Positions 41,851-50,302 of a stretch of DNA of 64,000 nucleotides are shown piece by piece. Made by a program: the position numbers and the translations under genes. This stretch comes from JBDRMN01 sp043812055 (GTDB lineage Bacteria; Patescibacteriota; Gracilibacteria; JAHISY01), in assembly GCA_043812055.1 (NCBI GenBank), contig JBDRMN010000058.1, positions 3,785-67,784 on the forward strand, written 5' to 3'. The notes under the pieces are model-generated. The model was given only the letters and a program-made list of their open reading frames with translations, did no database searches and was not told where the DNA came from. Positions within the stretch are counted from its first letter, which is position 1, and every line of letters starts with the position of its first letter.

Positions 41851-43214
41851 TATCTTTTACCGTTTTCAAAAAACTTTTTATGCAAAACCTGAACAGCTTT
41901 ATCCGCATCTTTTTCATCTACGACAAAGGTAATGTTGATTTCGCTCGCTCCCTGAGAAATCTGATCCACGCTGATACCGACTTTTCCCAGCGTGGCGAAA
42001 ACTTCACCCGCTACTCCCTTGCGCTTGTAAATTCCCATACCAACTAAGCAAATGATCGCTTTATTGTGTTGAACGGAAATTTTCGCGTAAGGCTGCAGCT
42101 CCTTCACAATTTCCTTCAGATGGGTAGGATCCTCGATCGTCACTGAAACCGAAACTTCAGAAGTGGAGACTACATCGATAGAAGTTTCGTATTTAGCAAA
42201 TACTTCGAAAACCTTTGCCAAAAAGCCGTACTGGAGCAACATCCGAAAGCTCGCGATACTCACCACCGTAACATCCTTCTTGCTTGTGACCGAGGTCATA
42301 ATTTGCTTCGGCTTCTTCACCTGGAAAAGAATCTCGGTGCCGCGATCGCGTGGTGCGAAGGTGTTTTTGATCCAGACGGGAACACGGGCGCGGATTGCCG
42401 GATGAATTGATTGCGGGTGGATTACTTTGGCCCCGAAGTGGGCCAACTCCGCCGCTGCCTCTGAAGAGATTACATCCAGGATTTTTGCCTTCGGGACTTT
42501 ACGGGGATCGGCAGTGAAAATGCCAGAAACATCGGTCCAAATCTCAAGTTCTTGGGCTTTCGCCCCGGCAGCGATGAGAGCCGCACAGTAGTCAGAGTAA
42601 CCCCGCCCGACCGAGTCGAGCATACCGCCCGGTACCCAGCCGAAGTAACCAGTCGCTACTGGAATCTTTTTCTTCGCCAGAATTTTCCTAACTTTTTGAG
42701 CAAAGATCTTTTCGGTGGCCACATAAAAATCGTGATCAGCCCGTTTAAATTTCGGTGGAATAACTTTCTCGAGATCAAGCTGCTCAGCCGGCCAACCCTG
42801 ATCGGTCAAAATCCCCGCCAGCATCTTCGCGGCCAAACGCTCCCCGATCGCTATAATCTTATTCCGGGAGCGAGTCGAAAGTTTTCCGAGCTTTTCGATT
42901 GCCTTCAAAAAAACAGAGAGTTTGCCAAGCACATTGCCAAAATAGCCTATCACTTCGGTCTGGATCTTCTCACTTTTAACAACATTTTCCACCATCTCGG
43001 TGTGGCGGGCCAGTAGGTCAGCGATGGTTTTCTTGGCTGTTGCCCGTTTTCCGGCCAGAGCTGCCTGCGTGGCTGCCAGCAAAGAATCGGTCACTCCGCT
43101 CATCGCACTGACAACCACCACCTGTTTGCCACGGCATGACTCGATGATGCCTGTAACAGCTCGGAGACTCTTGATGGAACCCATTGAGCTGCCACCAAAT
43201 TTCCGGACAAGCAT
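41850..43214 (-). CDS. lysC: Aspartate kinase
   Basis: The 454-residue enzyme phosphorylates aspartate. The ATP/aspartate site shows KFGGSSMGS at 5-13, IAIGERLAAKMLAGIL near 125 and GRGYSDYCAALIAAG near 206-220; EIWTDVSGIFTADPR is near 227-241. Two C-terminal ACT regions (about 310-450) point to feedback regulation by an end-product amino acid. It is the monofunctional long type rather than an alpha/beta overlapping form. It leads the lysC-TSUP-asd group. Confidence 0.95.
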   Translation of the reverse strand: MLVRKFGGSSMGSIKSLRAVTGIIESCRGKQVVVVSAMSGVTDSLLAATQAALAGKRATAKKTIADLLARHTEMVENVVKSEKIQTEVIGYFGNVLGKLSVFLKAIEKLGKLSTRSRNKIIAIGERLAAKMLAGILTDQGWPAEQLDLEKVIPPKFKRADHDFYVATEKIFAQKVRKILAKKKIPVATGYFGWVPGGMLDSVGRGYSDYCAALIAAGAKAQELEIWTDVSGIFTADPRKVPKAKILDVISSEAAAELAHFGAKVIHPQSIHPAIRARVPVWIKNTFAPRDRGTEILFQVKKPKQIMTSVTSKKDVTVVSIASFRMLLQYGFLAKVFEVFAKYETSIDVVSTSEVSVSVTIEDPTHLKEIVKELQPYAKISVQHNKAIICLVGMGIYKRKGVAGEVFATLGKVGISVDQISQGASEINITFVVDEKDADKAVQVLHKKFFENGKR

Positions 43215-43258
43215 AAAAAAAAATTAAGTTGCTGTTCCACATTATCCCTTTTAGAGGC

Positions 43259-43264
43259 TAAAAT
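43259..43264 (+). promoter_or_regulatory. -10 box of the O-antigen-ligase-like gene
   Basis: TAAAAT ends 7 bases before the GTG start at 43272, so the transcript is predicted leaderless. Confidence 0.5.
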
Positions 43265-43271
43265 CAAGTCC

Positions 43272-44612
43272 GTGCTCACCAGAAACAAGACCGCGCTCAG
43301 TTTGCTGGCGCTGACCATTGCGACAGTTGCCGTCTTTGCTCCTGTTCTTACTCTCAGCCTAATCGCAGCGATTCTTTTTTTGGGAGCAACTTTTCGTTGG
43401 CCTGTTCTGGGAATTATTGTCGCCCTGTTGGTAACCGTGCTCGGTGAATTTGGCCGGGGGGAAATTCTCGGTATTTCACTGCTCGCAATTGACCTCGTTG
43501 CCCCGGCTGTTTTGGTAACCTGGTTTGTCCGCAAATTGGTCCGCAAGGAACAGATCACTCTCGATCGCGTAAACGGAACGCTGTTGCTTTTTTGGGGAAT
43601 CGTTATTGTCAGTTTGTTTTTGGGATCCCCTGAACTGGCCAGTGCTGAACTGAAGTTTGCCGCGCTGCACTCTGTGCGTTTTATCACGATCAGTGGGTTC
43701 CTCTTTGTGGCTCGCGACCTGAGCAAAAAGGACATCTCAAAAGTTACGGGTTTCTTGCTAGCTACGGGAATCCTGCTCGCCGCCAGCGGATTTATCCTAT
43801 TGAAGCTGATTCCCGATTTCGCCGAGGCCGGCCTCGTCGCTAGCGGCTGGGATCCGCACATTGGCCGTTTAGCTGGCACCTGGCTTGATCCGAATTTCGC
43901 AGCCGGAGCCTTTGCCTTTTTGCTTCCCTTGGCTGGGGCGTATTTTTTCAGTTCGAAAAAAATATCCCGGCAGGTCGGCTCCCTAATCATCGCCGGAGTA
44001 CTGCTGGCAGCCCTACTGCTAACTTATTCCCGCGGCGGTTTACTGGCTCTCGGTGTGGGGGGAATCATCCTGGGACTGATTAAAAGTCGTCGCTTGTTGA
44101 TCGCTGTGTTGATCGTGGGTGTGGTCGGCATTGCCAGCATTCCACGTCTCGGTGAACGCGTGATGGAACTCGGCCGTTCCGCTACTTCGCTGGCAGGAGA
44201 GAGCCAACAGGTCCTCGATCCGACGGCGCAGCTACGAGTTGATTCGTGGCAGGAGGGCCTCCGAGTCTGGCAAGCTAGTCCGATCCTGGGAACAGGCTTT
44301 GGCGCCTACAAGTTTCATCAAACTTTTACATCAGAGGATTCCCACGCCGCCACGGGAACCGACGCCTCCCTGTTAAACGTTGCCGCCAGTACCGGAACCG
44401 TTGGTCTTTTATTCTTTTTACTATTTTTACTCAACCTCGGTAGAAGCGCCTGGATCCGCCGAGCTGACCCCGCCGCTCTCTCCTTCCTTGCTGCCGGGGC
44501 GGCCCTACTTACTCATTCGGTATTCGTAAATTCACTCTTCTTCCCCCCACTGGCACTCTACTTCTTCGTGAGTGCGGGAATCGCGACACGATTTGAAAGC
44601 ACCAAGGAGTAA
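43272..44612 (+). CDS. O-antigen ligase/polymerase-like membrane protein
   Basis: The 446-residue polytopic protein has about ten to twelve hydrophobic segments, with the Wzy_C/WaaL pattern in the central and late parts: LAGTWLDPNFAAGAFAFLLPLAG near 198-220, LTYSRGGLLALGVGGIILGL near 250-269 and a periplasmic loop WQASPILGTGFGAYKFHQTF near 336-355. Members join sugar polymers to an acceptor or polymerise them. In a CPR-like cell it more likely acts on surface glycans or protein glycosylation than on LPS. It starts with GTG at 43272. Confidence 0.88.
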   Translation: MLTRNKTALSLLALTIATVAVFAPVLTLSLIAAILFLGATFRWPVLGIIVALLVTVLGEFGRGEILGISLLAIDLVAPAVLVTWFVRKLVRKEQITLDRVNGTLLLFWGIVIVSLFLGSPELASAELKFAALHSVRFITISGFLFVARDLSKKDISKVTGFLLATGILLAASGFILLKLIPDFAEAGLVASGWDPHIGRLAGTWLDPNFAAGAFAFLLPLAGAYFFSSKKISRQVGSLIIAGVLLAALLLTYSRGGLLALGVGGIILGLIKSRRLLIAVLIVGVVGIASIPRLGERVMELGRSATSLAGESQQVLDPTAQLRVDSWQEGLRVWQASPILGTGFGAYKFHQTFTSEDSHAATGTDASLLNVAASTGTVGLLFFLLFLLNLGRSAWIRRADPAALSFLAAGAALLTHSVFVNSLFFPPLALYFFVSAGIATRFESTKE

Positions 44613-44644
44613 CGCTAAAATTTTCCGGCTCTTTAAATCTATGT

Positions 44645-44731
44645 GCTCGGGTGGCGGAATTGGTAGACGCGTACGCTTGAGGGGCGTATGGGCATTAGCC
44701 CGTGGAGGTTCAAGTCCTCTCCCGAGCACCA
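44645..44731 (+). tRNA. tRNA-Leu (anticodon GAG), CCA encoded
   Basis: The 87-base class II tRNA has acceptor arms GCTCGGG and CCCGAGC, discriminator A and genomic CCA at 44729-44731. The anticodon stem TACGC/GCGTA frames loop TTGAGGG with GAG at 44679-44681. The long variable arm and the T arm GAGGTTCAAGTCCTC are present. Confidence 0.96.
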
Positions 44732-45053
44732 AAAAGGTTCTTAGTCTGAGCGAAGCGAGGACCAAGGTTCTTTTTGGTGTAGGTGGAGGTGGTGAGAATC
44801 TCCCCGTAGAGGAAAAGCGGTTAGTATTTTAAAGCCGGAGCGCACTTGTAGTGCGCTTCGTAACGTTTAATGATCAGCTAACGGGTGATATGCGGAACTT
44901 AGTTGGACAATCTACAAGATTGCCCGGAAACGTTACGAAACGGAGCGTAGCTCCGTTCCGGCGTAACTTCCTAACTACTCACACTATAACGTCATACTAC
45001 AAAACAGCATAAATTTACGCTATTTTGTAGTACGATATTTGGTCAATCTTAAA
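44732..45053. repeat. 322-base spacer packed with hairpins after the tRNA
   Basis: CACCAAAAAG from the tRNA end (44727-44736) is mirrored by CTTTTTGGTG near 44770-44779. Further hairpins are AGCGCACT/AGTGCGCT (near 44839-44857), CAATCT/AGATTG (near 44909-44923) and ACGGAGC/GCTCCGT (near 44940-44956). TTCGTAACGTTT and AAACGTTACGAA form a longer pair. The 42-bp palindrome follows. No coding frame is seen. Confidence 0.75.
44993..45034. repeat. 42-bp palindromic element, copy 2
   Basis: CATACTACAAAA and TATTTTGTAGTACG arms; the same length as the copy at 25942-25983, from which it differs by six transitions. Confidence 0.92.
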
Positions 45054-46289
45054 TTACTCGCCTTCCTCTTCCGTACCTTCAACCGCAGTAACCTTACCAG
45101 TCTTTAGAAACTCCACCGCCGCGTCGAGCTGCGGATCTTTCTTGGCGAAGTAGTCTTCCGGAGAAAGCTCTACTTCGATATCCGGCGTGATCCCCTCTTC
45201 GTTCACATCCCGTCCGCTTGGCGTGAACCATTTCGCAATCGTGATTCGCAGCATTGAACCGTCCTCGAAATTATTCACGAGCTCTTGAACCGTACCCTTA
45301 CCAAAACTCTGCTCGCCAATCACTGTAGCCCGCCCGTTGTCCTGCAAGGCTCCCGCCATGATCTCACTCGAGCTGGCTGAGCCTGCGTTGATCAAAACCA
45401 CCAGAGGTGTCTCGGGCAACAGCGCCGCTCCCGAAACGACAATCGTTTTGTCTGAGCTTTGCCTTTCGTGGATCGTCACGATGTTGCCAGTGGCCAGCAA
45501 CTTCGAAGTCATCTCTACCGCCGCATCGAGGAAGCCTCCGCCATTGAAACGCAAATCCAAAATCAAACCTTGAGGATTTTTTAAGGCCAGGTCGGCCAGT
45601 GCCTTCGTAAATTCCTCAGCCGTATCATCCGCGAAAGTCGCCACAGTCACGACTGCCAGACCGTCCGGTCGTAGCTCGGTAACCACACTTTCGATGTCAA
45701 TGAAGTCGCGAGTAATCGTGATCTCTTGAGACTTGGGGTTACCGTTACGGAAAATTGTCAGCGTAACCTGCGTACCCGGTTCGCCCCGGATCCGCTTCAC
45801 CGCTTCAAACAGCGAGTAGTCGGCTGAGAATTCATCGTTAATCTTAAAAATATGGTCACCCGGCAGCAATCCGGCTGCTTCAGCTGGTGAGCCCCGCAAG
45901 GGGCTGATCACCACCAACTTGTTGTCCCGGGTGCCAACTTCCGCCCCAATCCCGGTGAGATCGCCCTCCAACGAATCAAGGAATTCTTCGCTTTCCGTCG
46001 GGTCCAGAAACTCCGAGTTGGGATCACCCAAGCTGTCCACAACCCCCTTTATCGCCCCGTAAAGCATTTTGGTTGGATCAAGTGCCTCCACGTCGACAAA
46101 CTTCTCTTTGGTTTTGCGCCACACGTCCCAAAAAAGACCCAGCTCCACACCGTCCTCGGATGATCCGGAGCGCACTGCTCCACTATCTGTTTCCGCCGGG
46201 AACTGCAGCTGTGTGCCAACAAAGTAACCGGCCCCAAAAGTCAGGACGATGATAGCTGAAGCTAGAATTTTTTTCTTCACTTTTTTCAT
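45054..46289 (-). CDS. CtpA-like S41 family carboxy-terminal processing protease
   Basis: The 411-residue exported protease starts at MKKVKKKILASAIIVL (ATG 46289), with an N-terminal signal anchor at about 8-27. A PDZ domain follows (about 115-195, GIGAEVGTRDNKLVVISPLRGSPAEAAGLLPGD), then the S41 core. The nucleophile Ser is in NAGSASSSEI near 300 and the general-base Lys in FGKGTVQ near 330. CtpA proteases trim or degrade envelope proteins. The acidic tail (VEGTEEEGE) is short. It lies downstream of dnaX, with 29 bases between. Confidence 0.94.
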   Translation of the reverse strand: MKKVKKKILASAIIVLTFGAGYFVGTQLQFPAETDSGAVRSGSSEDGVELGLFWDVWRKTKEKFVDVEALDPTKMLYGAIKGVVDSLGDPNSEFLDPTESEEFLDSLEGDLTGIGAEVGTRDNKLVVISPLRGSPAEAAGLLPGDHIFKINDEFSADYSLFEAVKRIRGEPGTQVTLTIFRNGNPKSQEITITRDFIDIESVVTELRPDGLAVVTVATFADDTAEEFTKALADLALKNPQGLILDLRFNGGGFLDAAVEMTSKLLATGNIVTIHERQSSDKTIVVSGAALLPETPLVVLINAGSASSSEIMAGALQDNGRATVIGEQSFGKGTVQELVNNFEDGSMLRITIAKWFTPSGRDVNEEGITPDIEVELSPEDYFAKKDPQLDAAVEFLKTGKVTAVEGTEEEGE

Positions 46290-46318
46290 TTTAGAAAAAT
46301 TTAAAACGACACAGGAGT

Positions 46319-47905
46319 TTACCATCCCTCCTCAAAAAGTTCTTCGGCGGTTTCGACCAGACTCTTTTTCGCCAGTGCCGGACTGCTGGCTGCCGGATCC
46401 GGTGCACTTGATTTTAGTCCGATTTCTGCTCGTTCGACGTCTACCTGGACCGACGTTCCCAATAGTTCTGAAAAAATCTCAGCCAGCCCCGCTCGGGCTT
46501 CTTTACTTTCGAGCTTACCCATCAAAAAATCCGAACCAACCCCTAGCACCACTTTGTCATCTTCGGTACGCAAAACGATACACTCTTTCAAAGCTAGTTT
46601 GATCGCCGACTTCTTGACCTTGGTAATCACCTCAGGCAACGCCGCCTTGGCCGCCTCCAGGCTCAGCCCTTTGGGGGCTTTAACTTCTTTAGCTGGCTGC
46701 GTTTTTGATTTAGCAGGGCTCTTCTTTTCTGAGGTCTCACTCTTTTTACTAGCACCCTTGTCCGCCGTAGTTTCGCCTTGCGGAGCGGAGGCGGATGAAA
46801 CCTGCTTGCCCTGAGCTTGCCGAAGGGTTCCCTGCTTGCCCGCCGAAGCCTTGGCGAAGGCGGGGAACCTGGAACCTGTCACGTCGCTCGCGAGCGACGT
46901 GACCTGAATTACAGCCATCTCCAGCGGCAACTGTGGAATAATCGCATTCTTCAGTTCCTCCCCTGTCCGAGTAAAAACCTCGACAATGGTGAGAACTTCT
47001 TTGGCTTCCGCCAGGCAGTTTTCAGCCACCTTCTCGAGCATGATCTCTCGCAAACGCATCAGGAGATTTTTATTGAATTGAATCAGATTTACCCCCTCGG
47101 CGACCAAACCGTTGATCGTCTCGAGAGCTTCGGGAAGTTTCTGAAAGAGCAGGGCAAAGACAAAATCCTCCACCGCCTGTGGACGGGTCAGCCCGAGATT
47201 TTGGGCAACTGCCGCTGTGTTAATTTCTCCGGTCTGCCCGAACTGTTCGAGCATCCCCACAGCATCCCGCATGCCTCCGGCCGACTGCTTAGCAATTAGC
47301 TCCAAAGCTTCGGGCTCAGCCTTGATCCCCTCTTTTTCCGCAATCTCCGCCAGGTGTTTGGTGATCTTGGCATTCTCAATCCGGTGAAAATCAAAACGCT
47401 GGGTGCGAGAGAGAACCGTCTCGGGAACTTTGTGAGGTTCGGTGGTAGCAAGGATAAAGTAAGCGTGTCCCGGTGGTTCTTCCAGAGTTTTCAGCAAAGC
47501 GTTGAAGGCTTCCTTGGTCAGCATGTGCGCTTCATCAATCACGTAAACTTTGACCCGCGCCCGCGAAGGGGTGAATTGAATCTTTTCTTTAAGCTCGCGA
47601 ATTTCATCGATACCCCGATTGCTCGCTGCATCGATTTCGATCAAATCAACTAAGCGACCATTCAGGGCGTCCACGCAAATCTCACACTCGTTGCAAGGCT
47701 CACCATCCTCGTCTGGATTGAGACAGTTGAGCGAACGGGCGATTATCCGAGCCAGGGAAGTCTTGCCTGTTCCGCGGGTTCCCGCGAAGAGGTAAGCATG
47801 CGTGAGCCCCTTGTTTTTGAGAGCATTACGAAAAGTCTGTTTGACATGATCTTGCCCTACAATTTCGGCTAATTTCTGCGGTCGGTATTTGCGGTAGAAA
47901 CTCAA
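46319..47905 (-). CDS. dnaX: DNA polymerase III subunit gamma/tau
   Basis: The 528-residue clamp-loader ATPase has Walker A GTRGTGKT at 42-49, a zinc-binding set Cys61, Cys71, Cys74, Cys77, the DEAH box at 124-127, and sensor-1 LATTEPHKVPETVLSRTQ. The conserved collar runs to about residue 330. Residues about 335-382 are low-complexity (PAFAKASAGKQ, TLRQAQGKQ) and are the in-frame translation of four dispersed hairpin repeats. A tau-like C-terminal domain follows (about 410-528). It acts with the delta subunit at 3808-4761. Confidence 0.95.
   Translation of the reverse strand: MSFYRKYRPQKLAEIVGQDHVKQTFRNALKNKGLTHAYLFAGTRGTGKTSLARIIARSLNCLNPDEDGEPCNECEICVDALNGRLVDLIEIDAASNRGIDEIRELKEKIQFTPSRARVKVYVIDEAHMLTKEAFNALLKTLEEPPGHAYFILATTEPHKVPETVLSRTQRFDFHRIENAKITKHLAEIAEKEGIKAEPEALELIAKQSAGGMRDAVGMLEQFGQTGEINTAAVAQNLGLTRPQAVEDFVFALLFQKLPEALETINGLVAEGVNLIQFNKNLLMRLREIMLEKVAENCLAEAKEVLTIVEVFTRTGEELKNAIIPQLPLEMAVIQVTSLASDVTGSRFPAFAKASAGKQGTLRQAQGKQVSSASAPQGETTADKGASKKSETSEKKSPAKSKTQPAKEVKAPKGLSLEAAKAALPEVITKVKKSAIKLALKECIVLRTEDDKVVLGVGSDFLMGKLESKEARAGLAEIFSELLGTSVQVDVERAEIGLKSSAPDPAASSPALAKKSLVETAEELFEEGW
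46760..46903. repeat. Four hairpin repeats inside dnaX
   Basis: Copies at 46760-46795 (TCCGCCGTAG type), 46809-46827 (CCCTGAGCTTGCCGAAGGG), 46839-46864 (CCCGCC/GGCGGG with inner GCC/GGC) and 46878-46903 (26-base perfect palindrome GTCACGTCGCTCG plus its complement). All lie in the linker-coding part. Confidence 0.9.
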
Positions 47906-48012
47906 ATTAGTAGAAGTTGGAAATTAGAGATTGGAAGAACCTGCGACCCAGACTGGGATTTTATCTTGTGGGAGCTAACGAGTAAACTGGCTCGGTACTT
48001 AATTTCGAAAAA

Positions 48013-48591
48013 ATGCTCAAAGCAATCTTTAGAACCAGCTTGGTTTTTACCTTGCTGCTGCTTACCGGCTGTGGAGGCAGTCAGTTCCTCACGCGCGACA
48101 CCCCGCCCGCCAATACAAAAGTGGTAGTCGTAGAATTTTCCGACTTCAATTGTCCCGCCTGTGCGAGTGCTTCCGAGTTGGCAAAAAAAATCAAAGCTAT
48201 TCCCGGCCTTTATTTCGAATTCCGTCATCTCCCCCTCCCGATCCGCGGCCATGAAACAAGTAGCGCTGCTGCAAACGCTTTCGAGTGTGCCCGTGAACAA
48301 GGTCAGGGTGACGAAATGGAAAGTGCCCTTTTTGATAACCAGGGCCGCTTGGACGCAGAGCTGTTCGCGAAGCTTCCCTCGCTTTACGATTTCGGAGAAA
48401 ACTTTGACGGGGAAGATTACGAGCAGTGTTTGAAAGAAGACCGCTACGGAGGACTGGTCGGCAAAGACAAACGGACCGCTGCTGTGAATGGAGTCAATTC
48501 AACGCCAACGTTTTTCGTAAACGGAGAAAAAACTTCCGGCAGCAATTTACTCGAAGTGGTGAAGCAGGCTTTCGAAGAAGCAACCGAATAA
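48013..48591 (+). CDS. DsbA-like thioredoxin-fold lipoprotein
   Basis: The 192-residue precursor has a lipoprotein signal ending LLLTGC with the lipidated Cys at 20. A DsbA-type domain carries the active site CPAC (Cys47-Cys50) in FSDFNCPACASASEL and the cis-proline loop NSTPTFFVNGE near 168. It resembles BdbD/DsbA oxidases or reductases that act on secreted proteins outside the membrane. The pilin-like protein has two Cys and is a possible client. It lies 7 bases before the pseudouridine synthase gene. Confidence 0.92.
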   Translation: MLKAIFRTSLVFTLLLLTGCGGSQFLTRDTPPANTKVVVVEFSDFNCPACASASELAKKIKAIPGLYFEFRHLPLPIRGHETSSAAANAFECAREQGQGDEMESALFDNQGRLDAELFAKLPSLYDFGENFDGEDYEQCLKEDRYGGLVGKDKRTAAVNGVNSTPTFFVNGEKTSGSNLLEVVKQAFEEATE

Positions 48592-48597
48592 ATCCTC

Positions 48598-49296
48598 ATG
48601 CAAGTTCGGTTAAATAAACATCTCGCTGATCTCGGCATTGCTTCCCGTCGCAAAGCGGACGAGTTAATTGCGGACGGACAAGTCAAAGTAAACGGAAAAA
48701 TCGTGCAGGAGCTGGGAACAAAAGTCGATCCGGAGAAAGACAAGGTCACAGTTTCGGAAAAAGTTCTGGCAGAACAAAAAGAGCTCACTTATTATTTACT
48801 GAATAAACCCCTTGGGTTTGTCACTTCCAGCGCTCCTACTAAAACAGAAAAACAAATCGTGGTGGATTTGCTTCCGCAGAATCCTCGGATCTTTCCCGTA
48901 GGCCGCCTCGACAAAGACACGACCGGCCTGCTCATCCTCACGAATGACGGCGTGCTGGCCTACCGCCTCACCCATCCGAAATTCGAATGTGAGAAAGAGT
49001 ACGAAGTAACCGTTGATGCTCCCTTGACCCATGAACGGATCAGAAAAATTGAAGTTGGTGTGAAACTCGAAAGAAAACCGACTCAGACGACCCAGGTAAA
49101 AACCCTCGGTGAGCATAAAGCCCGGATCATTCTTACCGAAGGTAAAAATCGACAGGTGCGTAAAGTTTTTGGCAAAGTCGGCTGCGAGGTCCTGAGTCTC
49201 AAAAGAGTACGGGTGAAAAAACTACTGCTTGGAGATTTACTACCCGGAAAATTTCGCAAACTTACAGATAAAGAAGTTTCTGATCTTAATTCTTAA
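48598..49296 (+). CDS. RluB/RsuA-type rRNA pseudouridine synthase
   Basis: The 232-residue protein has an N-terminal S4 RNA-binding domain (MQVRLNKHLADLGIASRRKADELI) and the RsuA-family catalytic stretch PVGRLDKDTTGLLILTND near residues 99-116, whose Asp is the nucleophile. The C-terminal signature EGKNRQVRKVFGKVG near 180-194 is present. It converts specific uridines in 23S (RluB) or 16S (RsuA) rRNA; the site cannot be fixed by eye, though the length and core suggest RluB. The gene is close to the DsbA-like gene and probably co-transcribed. Confidence 0.92.
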   Translation: MQVRLNKHLADLGIASRRKADELIADGQVKVNGKIVQELGTKVDPEKDKVTVSEKVLAEQKELTYYLLNKPLGFVTSSAPTKTEKQIVVDLLPQNPRIFPVGRLDKDTTGLLILTNDGVLAYRLTHPKFECEKEYEVTVDAPLTHERIRKIEVGVKLERKPTQTTQVKTLGEHKARIILTEGKNRQVRKVFGKVGCEVLSLKRVRVKKLLLGDLLPGKFRKLTDKEVSDLNS

Positions 49297-49320
49297 TCCT
49301 GTATCCTTAATCCTGTATCC
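49284..49320. repeat. TTAATCCTGTATCC repeats
   Basis: Units of TCTTAATTC and TTAATCCTGTATCC. A 30-base run is the exact reverse complement of one at about 31127-31156. Confidence 0.8.
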
Positions 49321-49326
49321 TCACAG

Positions 49327-50175
49327 ATGCTAGAAAGTCTCTTCCTCCTTCTCGGACTCAGCGCTGAACCTGCCTTCGCACCCCCTGCACTCGAGCATTT
49401 GATGATCCATCCAGTTCCTCAGCTGACCGAGCTCCGCCCGGCCCCGATCGTTGATGCCGCTTCGGCACTCGTACTTGATCTCGGCTCCGGCAAAATTCTG
49501 TTTGAAAAAAACTCTCAGGATGCGCGCGCAATCGCCTCGCTGACGAAACTCATGACCGCTGTCGTTGCTCGGGAGAATTTCGACCTCACTGAAGTCGTGA
49601 CTGTCAGCAAGGACGCGGCTGCTCAGCCACCCGCGAAGATCTGGTTGCGGGCGGGTGAAAAAATCACGGTTGAGAACCTACTCAAAGCGACCTTGATGGA
49701 ATCCGGTAACGATGCGGCGCTATCTCTGGCTGAACATAAGTACGGAGTCGCTGAATTCGTTGAAAAAATGAACCGTAAAGTCGCCGCCCTGGGACTACAA
49801 CAAACTCATTTCACCAATCCGATCGGTTATGACGATCCGGAAAATTACGGAACTGCTTATGATCTCGCGCTACTGTCTGGCTATGTCCTGCGTGACCCAC
49901 TCCTGAAGGAGATTGCCGCCACCCAGCGGGACATCATCACCGATACCCAGCAAACCAACACCCACCACCTGCTCTCTACCAATATTCTTTTCAATACTTA
50001 TCTCGATATTCGTGGACTCAAGACTGGCTCCACCGACGCAGCTGGAGAATGCCTCGCGGCAATCGCCCAAAACGAAAACGGCAATAATGTTTTGGCCATT
50101 GTGCTGGATTCACCGAACCGTTTCCAGGAAGCCAAGATTATGCTCAACTGGGCAATCGAAAATTTCCGGTGGTAG
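49327..50175 (+). CDS. D-alanyl-D-alanine carboxypeptidase (penicillin-binding protein, S11)
   Basis: The 282-residue secreted enzyme has a short N-terminal signal (MLESLFLLLGLSAEPAFA). Active-site boxes are SLTK at 71-74 (SxxK), SGN near 126-128 (SxN) and KTG near 232-234 (GLKTGSTDAAG). It trims the terminal D-Ala from peptidoglycan stem peptides. It lacks the C-terminal PBP5 domain and amphipathic anchor seen in DacA, so it may be soluble or held by an uncleaved N-terminus. It precedes mraY. Confidence 0.92.
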   Translation: MLESLFLLLGLSAEPAFAPPALEHLMIHPVPQLTELRPAPIVDAASALVLDLGSGKILFEKNSQDARAIASLTKLMTAVVARENFDLTEVVTVSKDAAAQPPAKIWLRAGEKITVENLLKATLMESGNDAALSLAEHKYGVAEFVEKMNRKVAALGLQQTHFTNPIGYDDPENYGTAYDLALLSGYVLRDPLLKEIAATQRDIITDTQQTNTHHLLSTNILFNTYLDIRGLKTGSTDAAGECLAAIAQNENGNNVLAIVLDSPNRFQEAKIMLNWAIENFRW

Positions 50176-50221
50176 CCCGCCACAACCCCGGGGTTACAGA
50201 TCCCGAAAAACAGCCTTTTAA

Positions 50222-50300
50222 CGCCCTTAACTTTATACTTTTCACTTTTGAATTTAGGCTTTCCGCTTTATACTTTTCACTTTCAACTTTATACTTTCAC
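50222..50300. repeat. CTTTATACTTTTCAC tandem units before mraY
   Basis: Three or four drifting copies of ACTTTATACTTTTCACTTT occupy the spacer between the carboxypeptidase and mraY. Confidence 0.75.
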
Positions 50301-50302
50301 TT

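Noticed and set aside
43100..43990. Minus-strand frame of 296 codons opposite the O-antigen-ligase-like gene
   Set aside because: It covers the lysC start and the membrane-protein gene on the other strand; its Arg/Ser/Thr-rich composition is typical of antisense frames.
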